From Kaistia defluvii (lineage in GTDB: Bacteria > Pseudomonadota > Alphaproteobacteria > Rhizobiales > Kaistiaceae), in contig NZ_JAPKNI010000004.1 of NCBI RefSeq assembly GCF_026343955.1, positions 124,001-188,000 on the forward strand: DNA of 64,000 nt. Reading direction: 5' to 3'. Below are positions 46,232 through 56,694 of the stretch, piece after piece (position 1 is the stretch's first letter; each line of letters starts with the position of its first letter). Under the pieces are notes generated by a model that was not told the DNA's origin, did not search any database, and worked only from the letters and a program-made list of their open reading frames with translations. A program made the position numbers and the translations under genes.

Positions 46232-47053
46232 ATGACGATTACCACCAGCACGATCCAGACCAGCCATGGCGAGATCGCCTATCGGGAGACCTCGGGAACC
46301 GGCACCGCCGTGCTTCTCATCCATGGCAATTCGTCTTCCGGCGCGGTCTTCCGCAACCAGATGAACGGGCCGCTCGGCGAGCGCTATCGCATCCTCGCGC
46401 CCGACCTGCCCGGCCATGGCGCCTCGTCCGACGCGATCGATCCGAAGCGCTCCTATTCGATGGAAGGCTATGCCGACGCGATGACCGAGTTCCTCGGCCT
46501 TCTCGGCATCGAGAAGGCGATCGTCTTCGGCTGGTCGCTCGGCGGCCATATCGGCCTGGAAATGATCGACCGCTATCCCGGCCTGCTCGGCCTGATGATC
46601 ACCGGCACGCCACCCGTGTCGGCCGCCGAGGTCGGACTCGGCTTCAAGCCGAGCGAACATATGGGCCTCGCCGGCAAAGAGGACTTCAGCGACGCCGACG
46701 TGGAAGCCTATGCGCGCAGCACCTGCGGCGAGCCGTTCGAATCCTTCCTGCTCGACACGGTCGCCCGCACCGATGGCCGCGCGCGCAGGCTGATGTTCGA
46801 GAGCTTCGCGGCGGGGACCGGCCGCGACCAGAGCGCCATCGTCGCCGGCCCGACGCCGCCGATCGCCGTCCTGAACGGGCTCGACGAACCCTTCGTCAAC
46901 ACGGAGTTCGTCGCCAACGTGACCTATTCCAACCTCTGGGAGGGCAAGGCGCACGAACTGGACAATTCCGGCCACGCGCCCTTCTGGGATGCGCCCGACC
47001 GCTTCGACCCGATCTTCGCGCGCTTCCTCGAAAGCGTCGACGACCGCGCCTGA
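46232..47053 (+). CDS. Alpha/beta hydrolase
   Basis: This 273-residue protein has the alpha/beta hydrolase fold: oxyanion strand VLLIHGNSSSG, nucleophile elbow VFGWSLGGHIGLE with the catalytic serine, acid around VLNGLDEPFVN and the histidine in LDNSGHAPFWDAP. The start ATG 46232 has GGAG upstream. It is divergent from livK and likely part of the same catabolic locus, perhaps opening an ester or lactone. The exact substrate is unknown; it resembles ester hydrolases more than haloalkane dehalogenases. Confidence 0.85.
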   Translation: MTITTSTIQTSHGEIAYRETSGTGTAVLLIHGNSSSGAVFRNQMNGPLGERYRILAPDLPGHGASSDAIDPKRSYSMEGYADAMTEFLGLLGIEKAIVFGWSLGGHIGLEMIDRYPGLLGLMITGTPPVSAAEVGLGFKPSEHMGLAGKEDFSDADVEAYARSTCGEPFESFLLDTVARTDGRARRLMFESFAAGTGRDQSAIVAGPTPPIAVLNGLDEPFVNTEFVANVTYSNLWEGKAHELDNSGHAPFWDAPDRFDPIFARFLESVDDRA

Positions 47054-47156
47054 TCCCAACGTCACGGCGGGCGGCGTCGCCAAGCGGCGCGGCTCCGGCT
47101 ATGGATGAGCGCCTGCCGATTCCGGCTCTCGCATTCGTTCAGGAACCGCGCCCGAT

Positions 47157-48959
<1,803 letters not shown>

Positions 48960-48972
48960 CTCGCCAGCGTCG

Positions 48973-50976
48973 TTAGCTCGATGCTCCGGAGGGAGGCGCG
49001 GCCTCAGGCTCGAAGATCGTCCGGAACATCGGGATCATGAGATCCGCGCCGCGCTGGTTCAGGTGGTTGTCGTCGACATAGATCGGGATGCCTGCGACCG
49101 CCCCGTAGCACCGTTCCTTGTCGCAGAGATAAGGCAAGGGATCGAGGATCTTGACCCCGCATCTCTGCGCCGCGAGATCCTGCGTCTCCCAGATCCAGGC
49201 ATGCCGCTTGCGATAGGCATCGAGCGAGATCGAAGCATCAATCCGGCGGCCCCACATGAGCGCCCGCCCCATCCACTTCGGCACATGATGCGTCATCTCC
49301 GGAATCGGCCGGACATAATAGACGGGCCGAGTCTGGGCAAACGCGCAGGCCGTCGAGATAAGGCCCTCCCTGATTTCCTCGAAGAATGCCGCGTCGCGGG
49401 AGGCGTGAGGTTTGCTGATGTAGTAACCCGGGGCTTGCGACATGGCGACCGCTTGCAGAGGATCCGTTTCGACGCTCGTCCGGTTCAGGATCACCAGCGG
49501 TGCCGGCGGTAACGTCTTGCTCTTGTCCACCGCATACTGCACGAACTCGCCACAGGAGACGACCTGGCCGCCGATCTTCTTCATGCCGGCAATCGTCTTG
49601 CAGCCGGCCATTGTCCAATCCAGCACATGAAGATTGGGGGACGGCAGCGCCTTCTCGACCGATCGCACAATGTTGCCGGCGTGGCTGTCGCCAATCACCA
49701 CCACCCCAAGATCCGGCCCACCATAAGTGCACTCCGAGACCCGAGTCTTGTCGTTGCCCTGACACTGCATAATCCGCGGGTTGACGTCATCGGCAGCCTC
49801 GAAGATCGCATTCACCTCCGGAGTGAGCCGTGAGGGAAAGCCGTCGAAGCTGCGCACGACATGGGCCGACAGCATCACCGCCAGCAGGCCGGCCATGATG
49901 GCGCCGAACTCCAGGCGACGGGGCATCCGGGCCAGACGCTTGCGGGTGGGTGTCTCGACCCACCGATACGAGAGCCATCCCAAAAGCAGCGTCAGCCCCA
50001 GACCGGCGAGCCTCGCGACGAAATCCTTCTCCAGTTCCAGATAGTAGAGCGCCACCACGATCGGCCAGTGCCACAGATAGAGCGAGTAGGACGCCTTCCC
50101 CAGCCACTGGGCCACCCGGCTACCGCTGAGGATCGAATCCTGGCGCGACGCCAGCAGAACAAACGCGGTGCCGATCACCGGGATAACGGCGAGCCATCCG
50201 GGCCAGACGACAGAAGCATCGAGCAGCACGATGCTGCCGAGGATCAGGAGGAAGCCCGCGATCTCCAGTGCGATCTTGGGGACGTCACTTAGGCGCGGAC
50301 GCACCTGATAGAGCAGCCAGATGAGGGCGCCGCCGAGCAGCTCCCACGCACGCCACGGCAGCAGGAAGAAGGCGCGGGCCGGCATGCTGGCGGATGTCAA
50401 GATCGACAGCGCCAGCGACGCCGCGGTCAGGCAAGCCAGCGCCATCGCCAGCCGCCAGCGGCTGCTTGACAGCTTGTAGAGGCCTATGACGATCAGCGGG
50501 AACAACAGATAGAACTGCCACTCCACGGACAGCGACCAGGTGTGGAGCAGAACCTTTTCGTGCGAGGAGGCATCGAAATAGCCCGCCTCCCGGTTGAAGC
50601 GGAAGTTCGAGAGGAAGGCCAGGGCGCTGACGATGTTCTTGCCGACGCCCTCATATTCCTTTGCCGACATGACGAACCAGTCGACGACCAGAATCACGGC
50701 ACACAGCACGGCCAGCGCTGGGACAATCCGGCGTGCGCGCGCCAGATAGAACTTCGCGAGAAAGGCGCGAACGGAGGCAGCCGATCCGTCAATCGCCTCG
50801 ACGCCCCCAATGACAATTCCAGCCATCAGGAAGCCGGATAGGACGAAGAAGACGTCGACGCCGATGAAGCCACCCGAGAAACCGGCGATGCTGAAATGAT
50901 AGCCGATGACGGCAACGACAGCCCAGGCGCGTAAGCCGTTGATGTCTTTTCGAAATCCGTCAGTCTTCTCGATCAT
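48973..50976 (-). CDS. OafA/YrhL-type membrane acyltransferase with SGNH domain
   Basis: This 667-residue protein has an N-terminal acyltransferase-3 domain of about ten helices (FRKDINGLRAWAVVAVIGYHF with the conserved Arg-x10-His motif, then FIGVDVFFVLSGFLM). A C-terminal periplasmic SGNH hydrolase-like domain shows the serine in VVVIGDSHAGNIV and the Asp-His of DDNHLNQRGADLM. Such proteins O-acetylate surface polysaccharides. No glycan genes adjoin it, so the target is unknown. Confidence 0.93.
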   Translation of the reverse strand: MIEKTDGFRKDINGLRAWAVVAVIGYHFSIAGFSGGFIGVDVFFVLSGFLMAGIVIGGVEAIDGSAASVRAFLAKFYLARARRIVPALAVLCAVILVVDWFVMSAKEYEGVGKNIVSALAFLSNFRFNREAGYFDASSHEKVLLHTWSLSVEWQFYLLFPLIVIGLYKLSSSRWRLAMALACLTAASLALSILTSASMPARAFFLLPWRAWELLGGALIWLLYQVRPRLSDVPKIALEIAGFLLILGSIVLLDASVVWPGWLAVIPVIGTAFVLLASRQDSILSGSRVAQWLGKASYSLYLWHWPIVVALYYLELEKDFVARLAGLGLTLLLGWLSYRWVETPTRKRLARMPRRLEFGAIMAGLLAVMLSAHVVRSFDGFPSRLTPEVNAIFEAADDVNPRIMQCQGNDKTRVSECTYGGPDLGVVVIGDSHAGNIVRSVEKALPSPNLHVLDWTMAGCKTIAGMKKIGGQVVSCGEFVQYAVDKSKTLPPAPLVILNRTSVETDPLQAVAMSQAPGYYISKPHASRDAAFFEEIREGLISTACAFAQTRPVYYVRPIPEMTHHVPKWMGRALMWGRRIDASISLDAYRKRHAWIWETQDLAAQRCGVKILDPLPYLCDKERCYGAVAGIPIYVDDNHLNQRGADLMIPMFRTIFEPEAAPPSGASS

Positions 50977-51335
50977 GAATTCATCTCGGTCCTACGTCGT
51001 GCCAGGCGCGCACGCGTGGCTTGCCTCGAGATCGGCGACATTCGTCGACCTTTGAGTGGTGAGCTGGCGATGAAAAGAAACGGATGTGGCCATCTTCCCA
51101 ACCGCACCGCTTACTCTGAGCCGGAGCGATGCGATCATAGATGTGCCTTAAACTACGTTGTCTGATTATCGATGTACTGAAGGATATCAGCAGCAAATAT
51201 CGGAGGCGAACGCAACCCGCTGTTCCGGAAAAAGGGCAGTTTTAGCCTGCTGTTTGCCATCTGGATGCGGCCTCGGAAGACCTCTCTGTGCTAAGGTCAC
51301 TGAGGAAATATCGAACAGAAGGAAGACGAACAGGG
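50977..51335. other. Gene-free divergent region
   Basis: About 360 bases separate the acyltransferase gene from the DUF763 gene. The part near 51140-51200 is poorer in GC, as expected of a promoter. I see no supported gene, RNA or terminator. Confidence 0.45.
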
Positions 51336-52565
51336 ATGGCCAAGCGATCCGGAAGCGCGGATCTGCCGTTGCATGGCGGGCATGTGCCGCGCTGGCTCTC
51401 CGACCGGATGACGAAGCTCGGCGCCGTGATCAGCGAGGTGATCGTGCAGGAATATGGTCGCGACGAACTGTTGCGCCGCCTCGCCCATCCGTTCTGGTTC
51501 CAGTCCTTCGGCGCCGTCATGGGCATGGACTGGCATTCCTCCGGCATCACCACCAGCGTGCTCGGGGCGCTGAAGCGCGGACTGACGCCGCTATCGCGCG
51601 AGCTCGGCATTCATGTCTGCGGCGGCAAGGGACGGCATTCCCGCCAGACGCCGCAGGAACTGATCGGCATCGGCGAGCGGGTCGGCTTCGACGGCATGGC
51701 GCTGGCCAAGGCCAGCCGGCTGGTTGCCAAGGTCGACAGCGCCGCCATCCAGGACGGTTTCGATCTCTATCTGCACGGCTTCATCGTCACCGATGACGGC
51801 CATTGGGTGGTCGTGCAGCAGGGGATGAACGACGACACCCATCAGGCGCGGCGCTATCACTGGCTGTCCGAGGGCCTGACGAGCTTCGTCGAGGCGCCGC
51901 ATGCGGCGATCGACGGCGTGCAACAAGGCGAGATCGTCAACCTGACCGACAAGCGCGCCGAGGCCTCGCGCTCCGGCCAGCTCACCATGCTCGCCGATCT
52001 CGGGCCCGACAAGATCGCGCTGGAGTTCGCCGCGCTGCGTGCCGAGACGGCCCCGCTGCTTGCTCCCACGGACCAGATGCTGCTGCCGCATCTGATCATG
52101 CCGGCGCATCATGACGTACGCTCCAGCGATGTCGTGACGAGACGGCTGCATGGGGCGCTGGCCGCAGCGGCCGACCAGGGGCCGGCCGATTTCGCGGATC
52201 TGCTGCTGGTGCCGGGCGTCGGCGCCCGCACGGTGCAGGCGCTGGCGATGGTGGCGGAGGTGGTGCATGGCGCGCCCTATCGCTTCAGCGACCCGGCCCG
52301 CTTCTCCTTCGCGCATGGCGGCAAGGACCGCCACCCCTTCCCCGTGCCGCTGCGCGTCTATGACAACACGATCCGCGTCATGACCTCGGCCGTCCAGAAG
52401 GCGAAGCTCGGCGAGGCGGAAGAGATGGCGGCGCTGAAGCGGCTCGACGAGCAGGCGCGCCGGCTGGAGCGCGTCGCCACCGGGCCGAGCGTCGAGGAAA
52501 TGATCGCCGACGAGCGTGAGCGGTCGGCAAGCTATGCCGGCCGCAGCGTGTTTGGCTGGGAATAG
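51336..52565 (+). CDS. DUF763 family protein
   Basis: This 409-residue protein of unknown function matches the DUF763 pattern: ADLPLHGGHVPRWLSDRMTKLG at the start, then GIHVCGGKGRHSRQTPQEL and WVVVQQGMN. A helix-hairpin-helix-like motif, LLLVPGVGARTVQALAMVAE, near residue 305 points to DNA contact. The end is a charged, possibly coiled helix. ATG 51336 follows GAAGGA; the longer frame begins at 51288. In other prokaryotes such proteins have been linked to DNA repair only by context. Confidence 0.85.
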   Translation: MAKRSGSADLPLHGGHVPRWLSDRMTKLGAVISEVIVQEYGRDELLRRLAHPFWFQSFGAVMGMDWHSSGITTSVLGALKRGLTPLSRELGIHVCGGKGRHSRQTPQELIGIGERVGFDGMALAKASRLVAKVDSAAIQDGFDLYLHGFIVTDDGHWVVVQQGMNDDTHQARRYHWLSEGLTSFVEAPHAAIDGVQQGEIVNLTDKRAEASRSGQLTMLADLGPDKIALEFAALRAETAPLLAPTDQMLLPHLIMPAHHDVRSSDVVTRRLHGALAAAADQGPADFADLLLVPGVGARTVQALAMVAEVVHGAPYRFSDPARFSFAHGGKDRHPFPVPLRVYDNTIRVMTSAVQKAKLGEAEEMAALKRLDEQARRLERVATGPSVEEMIADERERSASYAGRSVFGWE

Positions 52566-52626
52566 CGAGCCACCGCCCCGCCTCCGGGATTGCGGACGAG
52601 GACGATCATCCCGCGCCAGGCAGACC

Positions 52627-53550
52627 TCAGGCGGCGCGGGCGGCCGCATGCCGAGCGTTGAGCCGGGCGGCGAGCACGCGAGCCCGTTCGATCGACTCGG
52701 CGCGGTCGGCATCGAAGCGTTCGCCGATCTCCATGATCAGGGCCGTGCCGGGCAGTACGTCGATGGTGTCGAACACGCTTTCCCACGGCAGGTCGCCCCA
52801 GCCGAGCGGCAGGTGCAGATCGCCGATCCCGAGCGCGATCGCCTCGCTCTGGTGGTAGAATTTCGACATGGTGTAGGGGCGGCCGAAGCTGTCATGCACA
52901 TGCAGATGGCCGGCGACCGGCCCCATCGCCGCGACCTCGGCCAGCAAATCCCCGCCGGTCCGGGTCGCCTCGATATAGGCGTGGCCGAAATCGATGGTGG
53001 CGACGAGATAGGGATGGTGGATCGCCTGGACGGTCGCGGCGACGTCGGAAGGCTGCTGGCGATACATCTCGTCATCGACGGCGAAGATGTTCTCGAGCGC
53101 GATACGGACGCCATGCTTGCCACCGAAATCGGCGAGTTCCTTCAGCGCGTCTTCCTGCATCCGGTCATAGCCGGCGATGACGCGAGCCGGCGCCATGGGG
53201 GCATGGCCGCTGTGATGGACCAGCGTGTCCGATCCGACGCGATGGCTGAGCTCGACCATCGCCTTGGCGGCGGCCATCTGGAATTCGAGGTTCGGGGCGT
53301 CCATGAAATTGGAAACGATCAGGCCGTGCACCGTATAGCGCAGCGGGAACTTGGCGCAGATATCCACCAGCCGCCTGGCGCGCGCTTCGAGCACCCGGCC
53401 GCCGGAAATCAGGTCGTCGCCGCAAAGCGACAGTTCGGCGACATCGGCACCGAGTTCGACGATGCGGGCGAGCGACGCCTCGATATGGTTCATGTCGCCC
53501 TCCCCGGAGGTGGTGGCGAAGCCGATATGCGTGATCAGATCTTTCGTCAT
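52627..53550 (-). CDS. Sugar phosphate isomerase/epimerase-type TIM barrel protein
   Basis: This 307-residue protein belongs to the xylose isomerase-like/AP endonuclease 2 TIM barrel family. Metal-binding features are VHHSGHAP, the glutamate in GVRIALENIF, TIDFGHAYIEA, HLHVHDSFGR and a last glutamate in IMEIGERF. It lies 22 bases after the ugpC-like stop, so it is the last gene of the importer operon and may act on its substrate or product. The exact reaction is not predictable. Confidence 0.85.
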   Translation of the reverse strand: MTKDLITHIGFATTSGEGDMNHIEASLARIVELGADVAELSLCGDDLISGGRVLEARARRLVDICAKFPLRYTVHGLIVSNFMDAPNLEFQMAAAKAMVELSHRVGSDTLVHHSGHAPMAPARVIAGYDRMQEDALKELADFGGKHGVRIALENIFAVDDEMYRQQPSDVAATVQAIHHPYLVATIDFGHAYIEATRTGGDLLAEVAAMGPVAGHLHVHDSFGRPYTMSKFYHQSEAIALGIGDLHLPLGWGDLPWESVFDTIDVLPGTALIMEIGERFDADRAESIERARVLAARLNARHAAARAA

Positions 53551-53572
53551 GGCTGGTCTCTCGAAACGGGGA

Positions 53573-54682
53573 TCAAAGGGAGGCGGCAGCGAGCGACTGT
53601 GACGTGAGGGCGTCGATGCGCTTGCCCGTGTCGGCGGCGAACAGGTGGATATCGGCCGGATCGATCTGGATGCCGACGGCGTCGCCCGTCTCGAAGGAAG
53701 CGGGACCGCTGAGCGCGACCGCGAATGAAAGGCCGTCGAAATCCGTGTGCACGACCCGACCGGCGCCCAGTTCCTCGATGAAGTCCACTGTGGCAGGGAG
53801 CGAACCGGGCGTGCCGGGGGTGACGAGCCGGGCAGCTTCCGCGCGGACGCCCAGCGTGACCTTGTGGCCGACCAGGCGGGCGTCGATCGCGCCCGGCAGC
53901 GGGATGCGACGCTGCTCGTCATAGATGAAGACGCCATGCCGATCGATCGCGCCTTCCATCAGGTTCATCGACGGCGAGCCGACGAAATTGGCGACAAAGC
54001 GGGTGGCCGGACGGTTATAGACCTCGGCCGGCGTGCCGACCTGCTCGATCCGGCCGCCATTCATGACAACAAGGCGATCGCCCAGCGTCATCGCCTCTGT
54101 CTGGTCATGCGTCACGAAGACGGAGGTGGCGCCGAGTCGGCGATGCAGGCGGCGGATCTCGGCGCGCATGGCGACGCGCAGCTTGGCGTCGAGATTGGAG
54201 AGCGGCTCGTCGAACAGGAACACCTTGGGCTCCCGCACGATGGCGCGGCCCATGGCGACACGCTGGCGCTGGCCACCGGAAAGGGCGGCCGGCCGACGGT
54301 CGAGGAAGGCTTCGAGGCCCACCACCTTGGCGGTGGCGGCGACCCGCTTCGCCCGCTCGGCCTTCGGCACGCCGGCGACCTTGAGCGCATAGCCGATATT
54401 CTCGGCGACGGTCATGTGCGGATAGAGCGCGTAGTTCTGGAAAACCATGGCGCAGCCGCGCTCGCGGGGTTCCATCTTGTTCACCAGCTTGCCGTCGATC
54501 CAGATCTCGCCGCCGGAGATCTCTTCCAGCCCGGCGATCATGCGCAGCAAGGTGGACTTGCCGCAGCCGGACGGACCCAGGATGACGATGAACTCGCCGG
54601 TGGCGATCTCGAGGTCGACCCCGTGCACCACCGCGTTCCTGGCATAGGCCTTCTTGACGCCCTTGATGGCGATCGATGACAT
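53573..54682 (-). CDS. ugpC: UgpC/MalK-type ABC transporter ATP-binding protein
   Basis: This 369-residue ATPase has Walker [13 protein letters not shown]-loop [14 protein letters not shown], signature [15 protein letters not shown] and Walker [17 protein letters not shown]. The C-terminal TOBE/OB region of about 120 residues is that of the MalK class. It is the fourth gene of a B-A-E-C set, matching the ugp order. Glycerol-3-phosphate is the probable substrate, but other polyols or phosphate esters are possible. Confidence 0.85.
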   Translation of the reverse strand: MSSIAIKGVKKAYARNAVVHGVDLEIATGEFIVILGPSGCGKSTLLRMIAGLEEISGGEIWIDGKLVNKMEPRERGCAMVFQNYALYPHMTVAENIGYALKVAGVPKAERAKRVAATAKVVGLEAFLDRRPAALSGGQRQRVAMGRAIVREPKVFLFDEPLSNLDAKLRVAMRAEIRRLHRRLGATSVFVTHDQTEAMTLGDRLVVMNGGRIEQVGTPAEVYNRPATRFVANFVGSPSMNLMEGAIDRHGVFIYDEQRRIPLPGAIDARLVGHKVTLGVRAEAARLVTPGTPGSLPATVDFIEELGAGRVVHTDFDGLSFAVALSGPASFETGDAVGIQIDPADIHLFAADTGKRIDALTSQSLAAASL

Positions 54683-54694
54683 CGGATTGTCCTT

Positions 54695-55609
54695 CTACTT
54701 CTCGGTCGAGATCAGGCCGCGCACGAACCAGCGCTGCATCACGATCACGACGATGAGCGGCGGCGCCATGATGATGAGCGTCCCCGCCATGGCGACGTTC
54801 CAGTCCGGCAAGCCGAATTCGGAGGGAATGAGGTGCTTCAGCTGGGTCACGGCGATGCCGAAATTCGGATCGGTGGTGATGAGCAAGGGCCAGAGATACT
54901 GGTTCCACGACCAGACGAACATGATGGTGAACAGCGCGATCATGTTGGGCTTGGACAGTGGAAACAGGATGTCGACGAAGAAGCGGACGGGACCCGAGCC
55001 ATCCATCTTCGCGGCTTCCGCCAGTTCGTCCGGCACCGTCAGGTAGAACTGGCGGTAGAGGAAGGTACCGGTCGCGGTGGCGACGAGCGGCAGGATCAGG
55101 CCGGGGTAGGAATTGAGCAGGCCCCATTCCAGCTTGACCTGCAGGCCGGAGATGGCGTGGATCAGCCAGGAGATGCCGGTGATATCCAGGATCGCCTGGA
55201 ACGGCGCCAGGGCGTTGGCCGCCACCGCATAGGTCGGCACGATGCGCACTTCGAGCGGCAGCATCAGGGTGACGAAAATCACCCAGAACATCAGCATCCG
55301 GCCGGGAAAGCGGAAATAGACGATGGCGAAGGCCGCCATCGACGACAGCAGCACCTTGCCCGCCGCCACCGTGCCCGCGAACACGAATGAATTGATCAGC
55401 TTGCGGCCGAGATCGGCCCGGACCCAGGCTTCGTGCAGGTTGGTGAGCAGGTCGGAGCCTGGCACCAGCGACATCGGCACCGTGTTGACGGCGCGGATGT
55501 CGTGCGTCGCCGCGACGATGACGATCACGAAGGGAAACAGCACCGTCAGCAGGCCGATCAGGAGAACGATCTGGCAGACGGCGTTGAAGATTGGCGTGCG
55601 TTCGACCAT
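54695..55609 (-). CDS. ugpE: UgpE-type ABC transporter permease
   Basis: This 304-residue inner-membrane permease has six helices and the EAA loop PDELAEAAKMDGSGPVRFF. The start ATG 55609 gives MVERTPIFNAVCQIVLL; the longer frame upstream lies antisense-like in ugpA. The motif SWNQYLWPLLITTDPNFGIAV resembles UgpE closely. It starts 11 bases after ugpA and pairs with it. Confidence 0.87.
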   Translation of the reverse strand: MVERTPIFNAVCQIVLLIGLLTVLFPFVIVIVAATHDIRAVNTVPMSLVPGSDLLTNLHEAWVRADLGRKLINSFVFAGTVAAGKVLLSSMAAFAIVYFRFPGRMLMFWVIFVTLMLPLEVRIVPTYAVAANALAPFQAILDITGISWLIHAISGLQVKLEWGLLNSYPGLILPLVATATGTFLYRQFYLTVPDELAEAAKMDGSGPVRFFVDILFPLSKPNMIALFTIMFVWSWNQYLWPLLITTDPNFGIAVTQLKHLIPSEFGLPDWNVAMAGTLIIMAPPLIVVIVMQRWFVRGLISTEK

Positions 55610-55620
55610 CGGATCCGCCC

Positions 55621-56505
55621 CTATTTGTAGTGCACGCGCCGCTCGATGAAGCGGAACTGCACGATGGTGAGGAGGACGACGAGGCCCATCAGGATGATCG
55701 ACTGCGCTGCGGCGCCGGAATAATCGAGGCCTTTGAAGCCGTCGAAATAGATCTTGTAGACCATCAGTTCGGTCGCCCTCGCGGGGCCGCCCTGGGTCAT
55801 GATGTCGACGATTCCGAAACTGTCCTGGAAGCTCTCGGTGATATTGATCACGAGCAGGAAGAACAGCGTCGGCGTCAGCAGGGGCAGCTGGATGTCCCAC
55901 ATGCGGCGCATCGGGCCGGAACCATCCATCGCCGCTGCCTCGATCAGCGAGCGGGGAATGCTCTGCAGCGCCGAGAGGAAGAAGATGAAGTTGTATCCGA
56001 TATACTTCCACGAGAAGGCGATGATGACCGCGATCATCGCATCGGTGCCGTCGAGCGCCGGATTCCACAGGCCCGGCCAGATCTGGTTGATCAGCGACAG
56101 GAAGCCGGCTTCGGGCGCGAGGATGAAGCGGAAGGCCAGGCCGAGCGCCGGAGCGGCGATCGCATAGGGCCAGATGAAGATGCTGCGATAGGCCTTGTGG
56201 CCGCGCATCTCGCGATCGGTGAACAGCGCCAGCAGCAGCGCGACGCCCATGGCGATGCCCGTCGACCCCAGGCCGAACACCATGCTGCGCGAAATGGCGC
56301 CCCAGTAATAGGGATCGCTCAGCAGCTGGCGGAAATTCTGCAGCCCGACCCAGGTGTTGCCGCCGCCCCAGGGTTGTTCCAGCGTGAAGGCCCAATAGAG
56401 CGCCTGGCCGCTCGGCCAGTAGAAGAAGACGAAGATCAGCACGAGCATCGGCAGCGCGAACAGCAGGCCGATCCTCGTGGAGGAGAAGGTAGCGCGCTTT
56501 TCCAT
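55621..56505 (-). CDS. ugpA: UgpA-type ABC transporter permease
   Basis: This 294-residue permease has six helices and the EAA loop PRSLIEAAAMDGSGPMRRMW. The sections FFYWPSGQALYWAFT and IVDIMTQGGPARATELMVY are typical of UgpA. It follows the ugpB-like gene by 189 bases. It forms the channel with UgpE. Confidence 0.87.
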   Translation of the reverse strand: MEKRATFSSTRIGLLFALPMLVLIFVFFYWPSGQALYWAFTLEQPWGGGNTWVGLQNFRQLLSDPYYWGAISRSMVFGLGSTGIAMGVALLLALFTDREMRGHKAYRSIFIWPYAIAAPALGLAFRFILAPEAGFLSLINQIWPGLWNPALDGTDAMIAVIIAFSWKYIGYNFIFFLSALQSIPRSLIEAAAMDGSGPMRRMWDIQLPLLTPTLFFLLVINITESFQDSFGIVDIMTQGGPARATELMVYKIYFDGFKGLDYSGAAAQSIILMGLVVLLTIVQFRFIERRVHYK

Positions 56506-56694
56506 CGGACGGTCTCATTCTGCAGGCGGCCGGCGCCCCGCGATGGGTCGACGGCGGCCTGGATCCGGCGCGGCGCATGGGTCCATGGCCGGATCGAGGA
56601 ATAGGCGGAACGTGAACGGGCCACGTTCCGCCCGGCCTCCCGTGCCCCTCCCCGCCTGGACGAGGAGGGTGGGGTGGGAGTTCGGATCGACAGA

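Noticed and set aside
46040-47083. In-frame upstream extension of livK to 763 codons
   Set aside because: The extension lies antisense to the alpha/beta hydrolase gene; the signal peptide and ribosome site place the true start at 46039.
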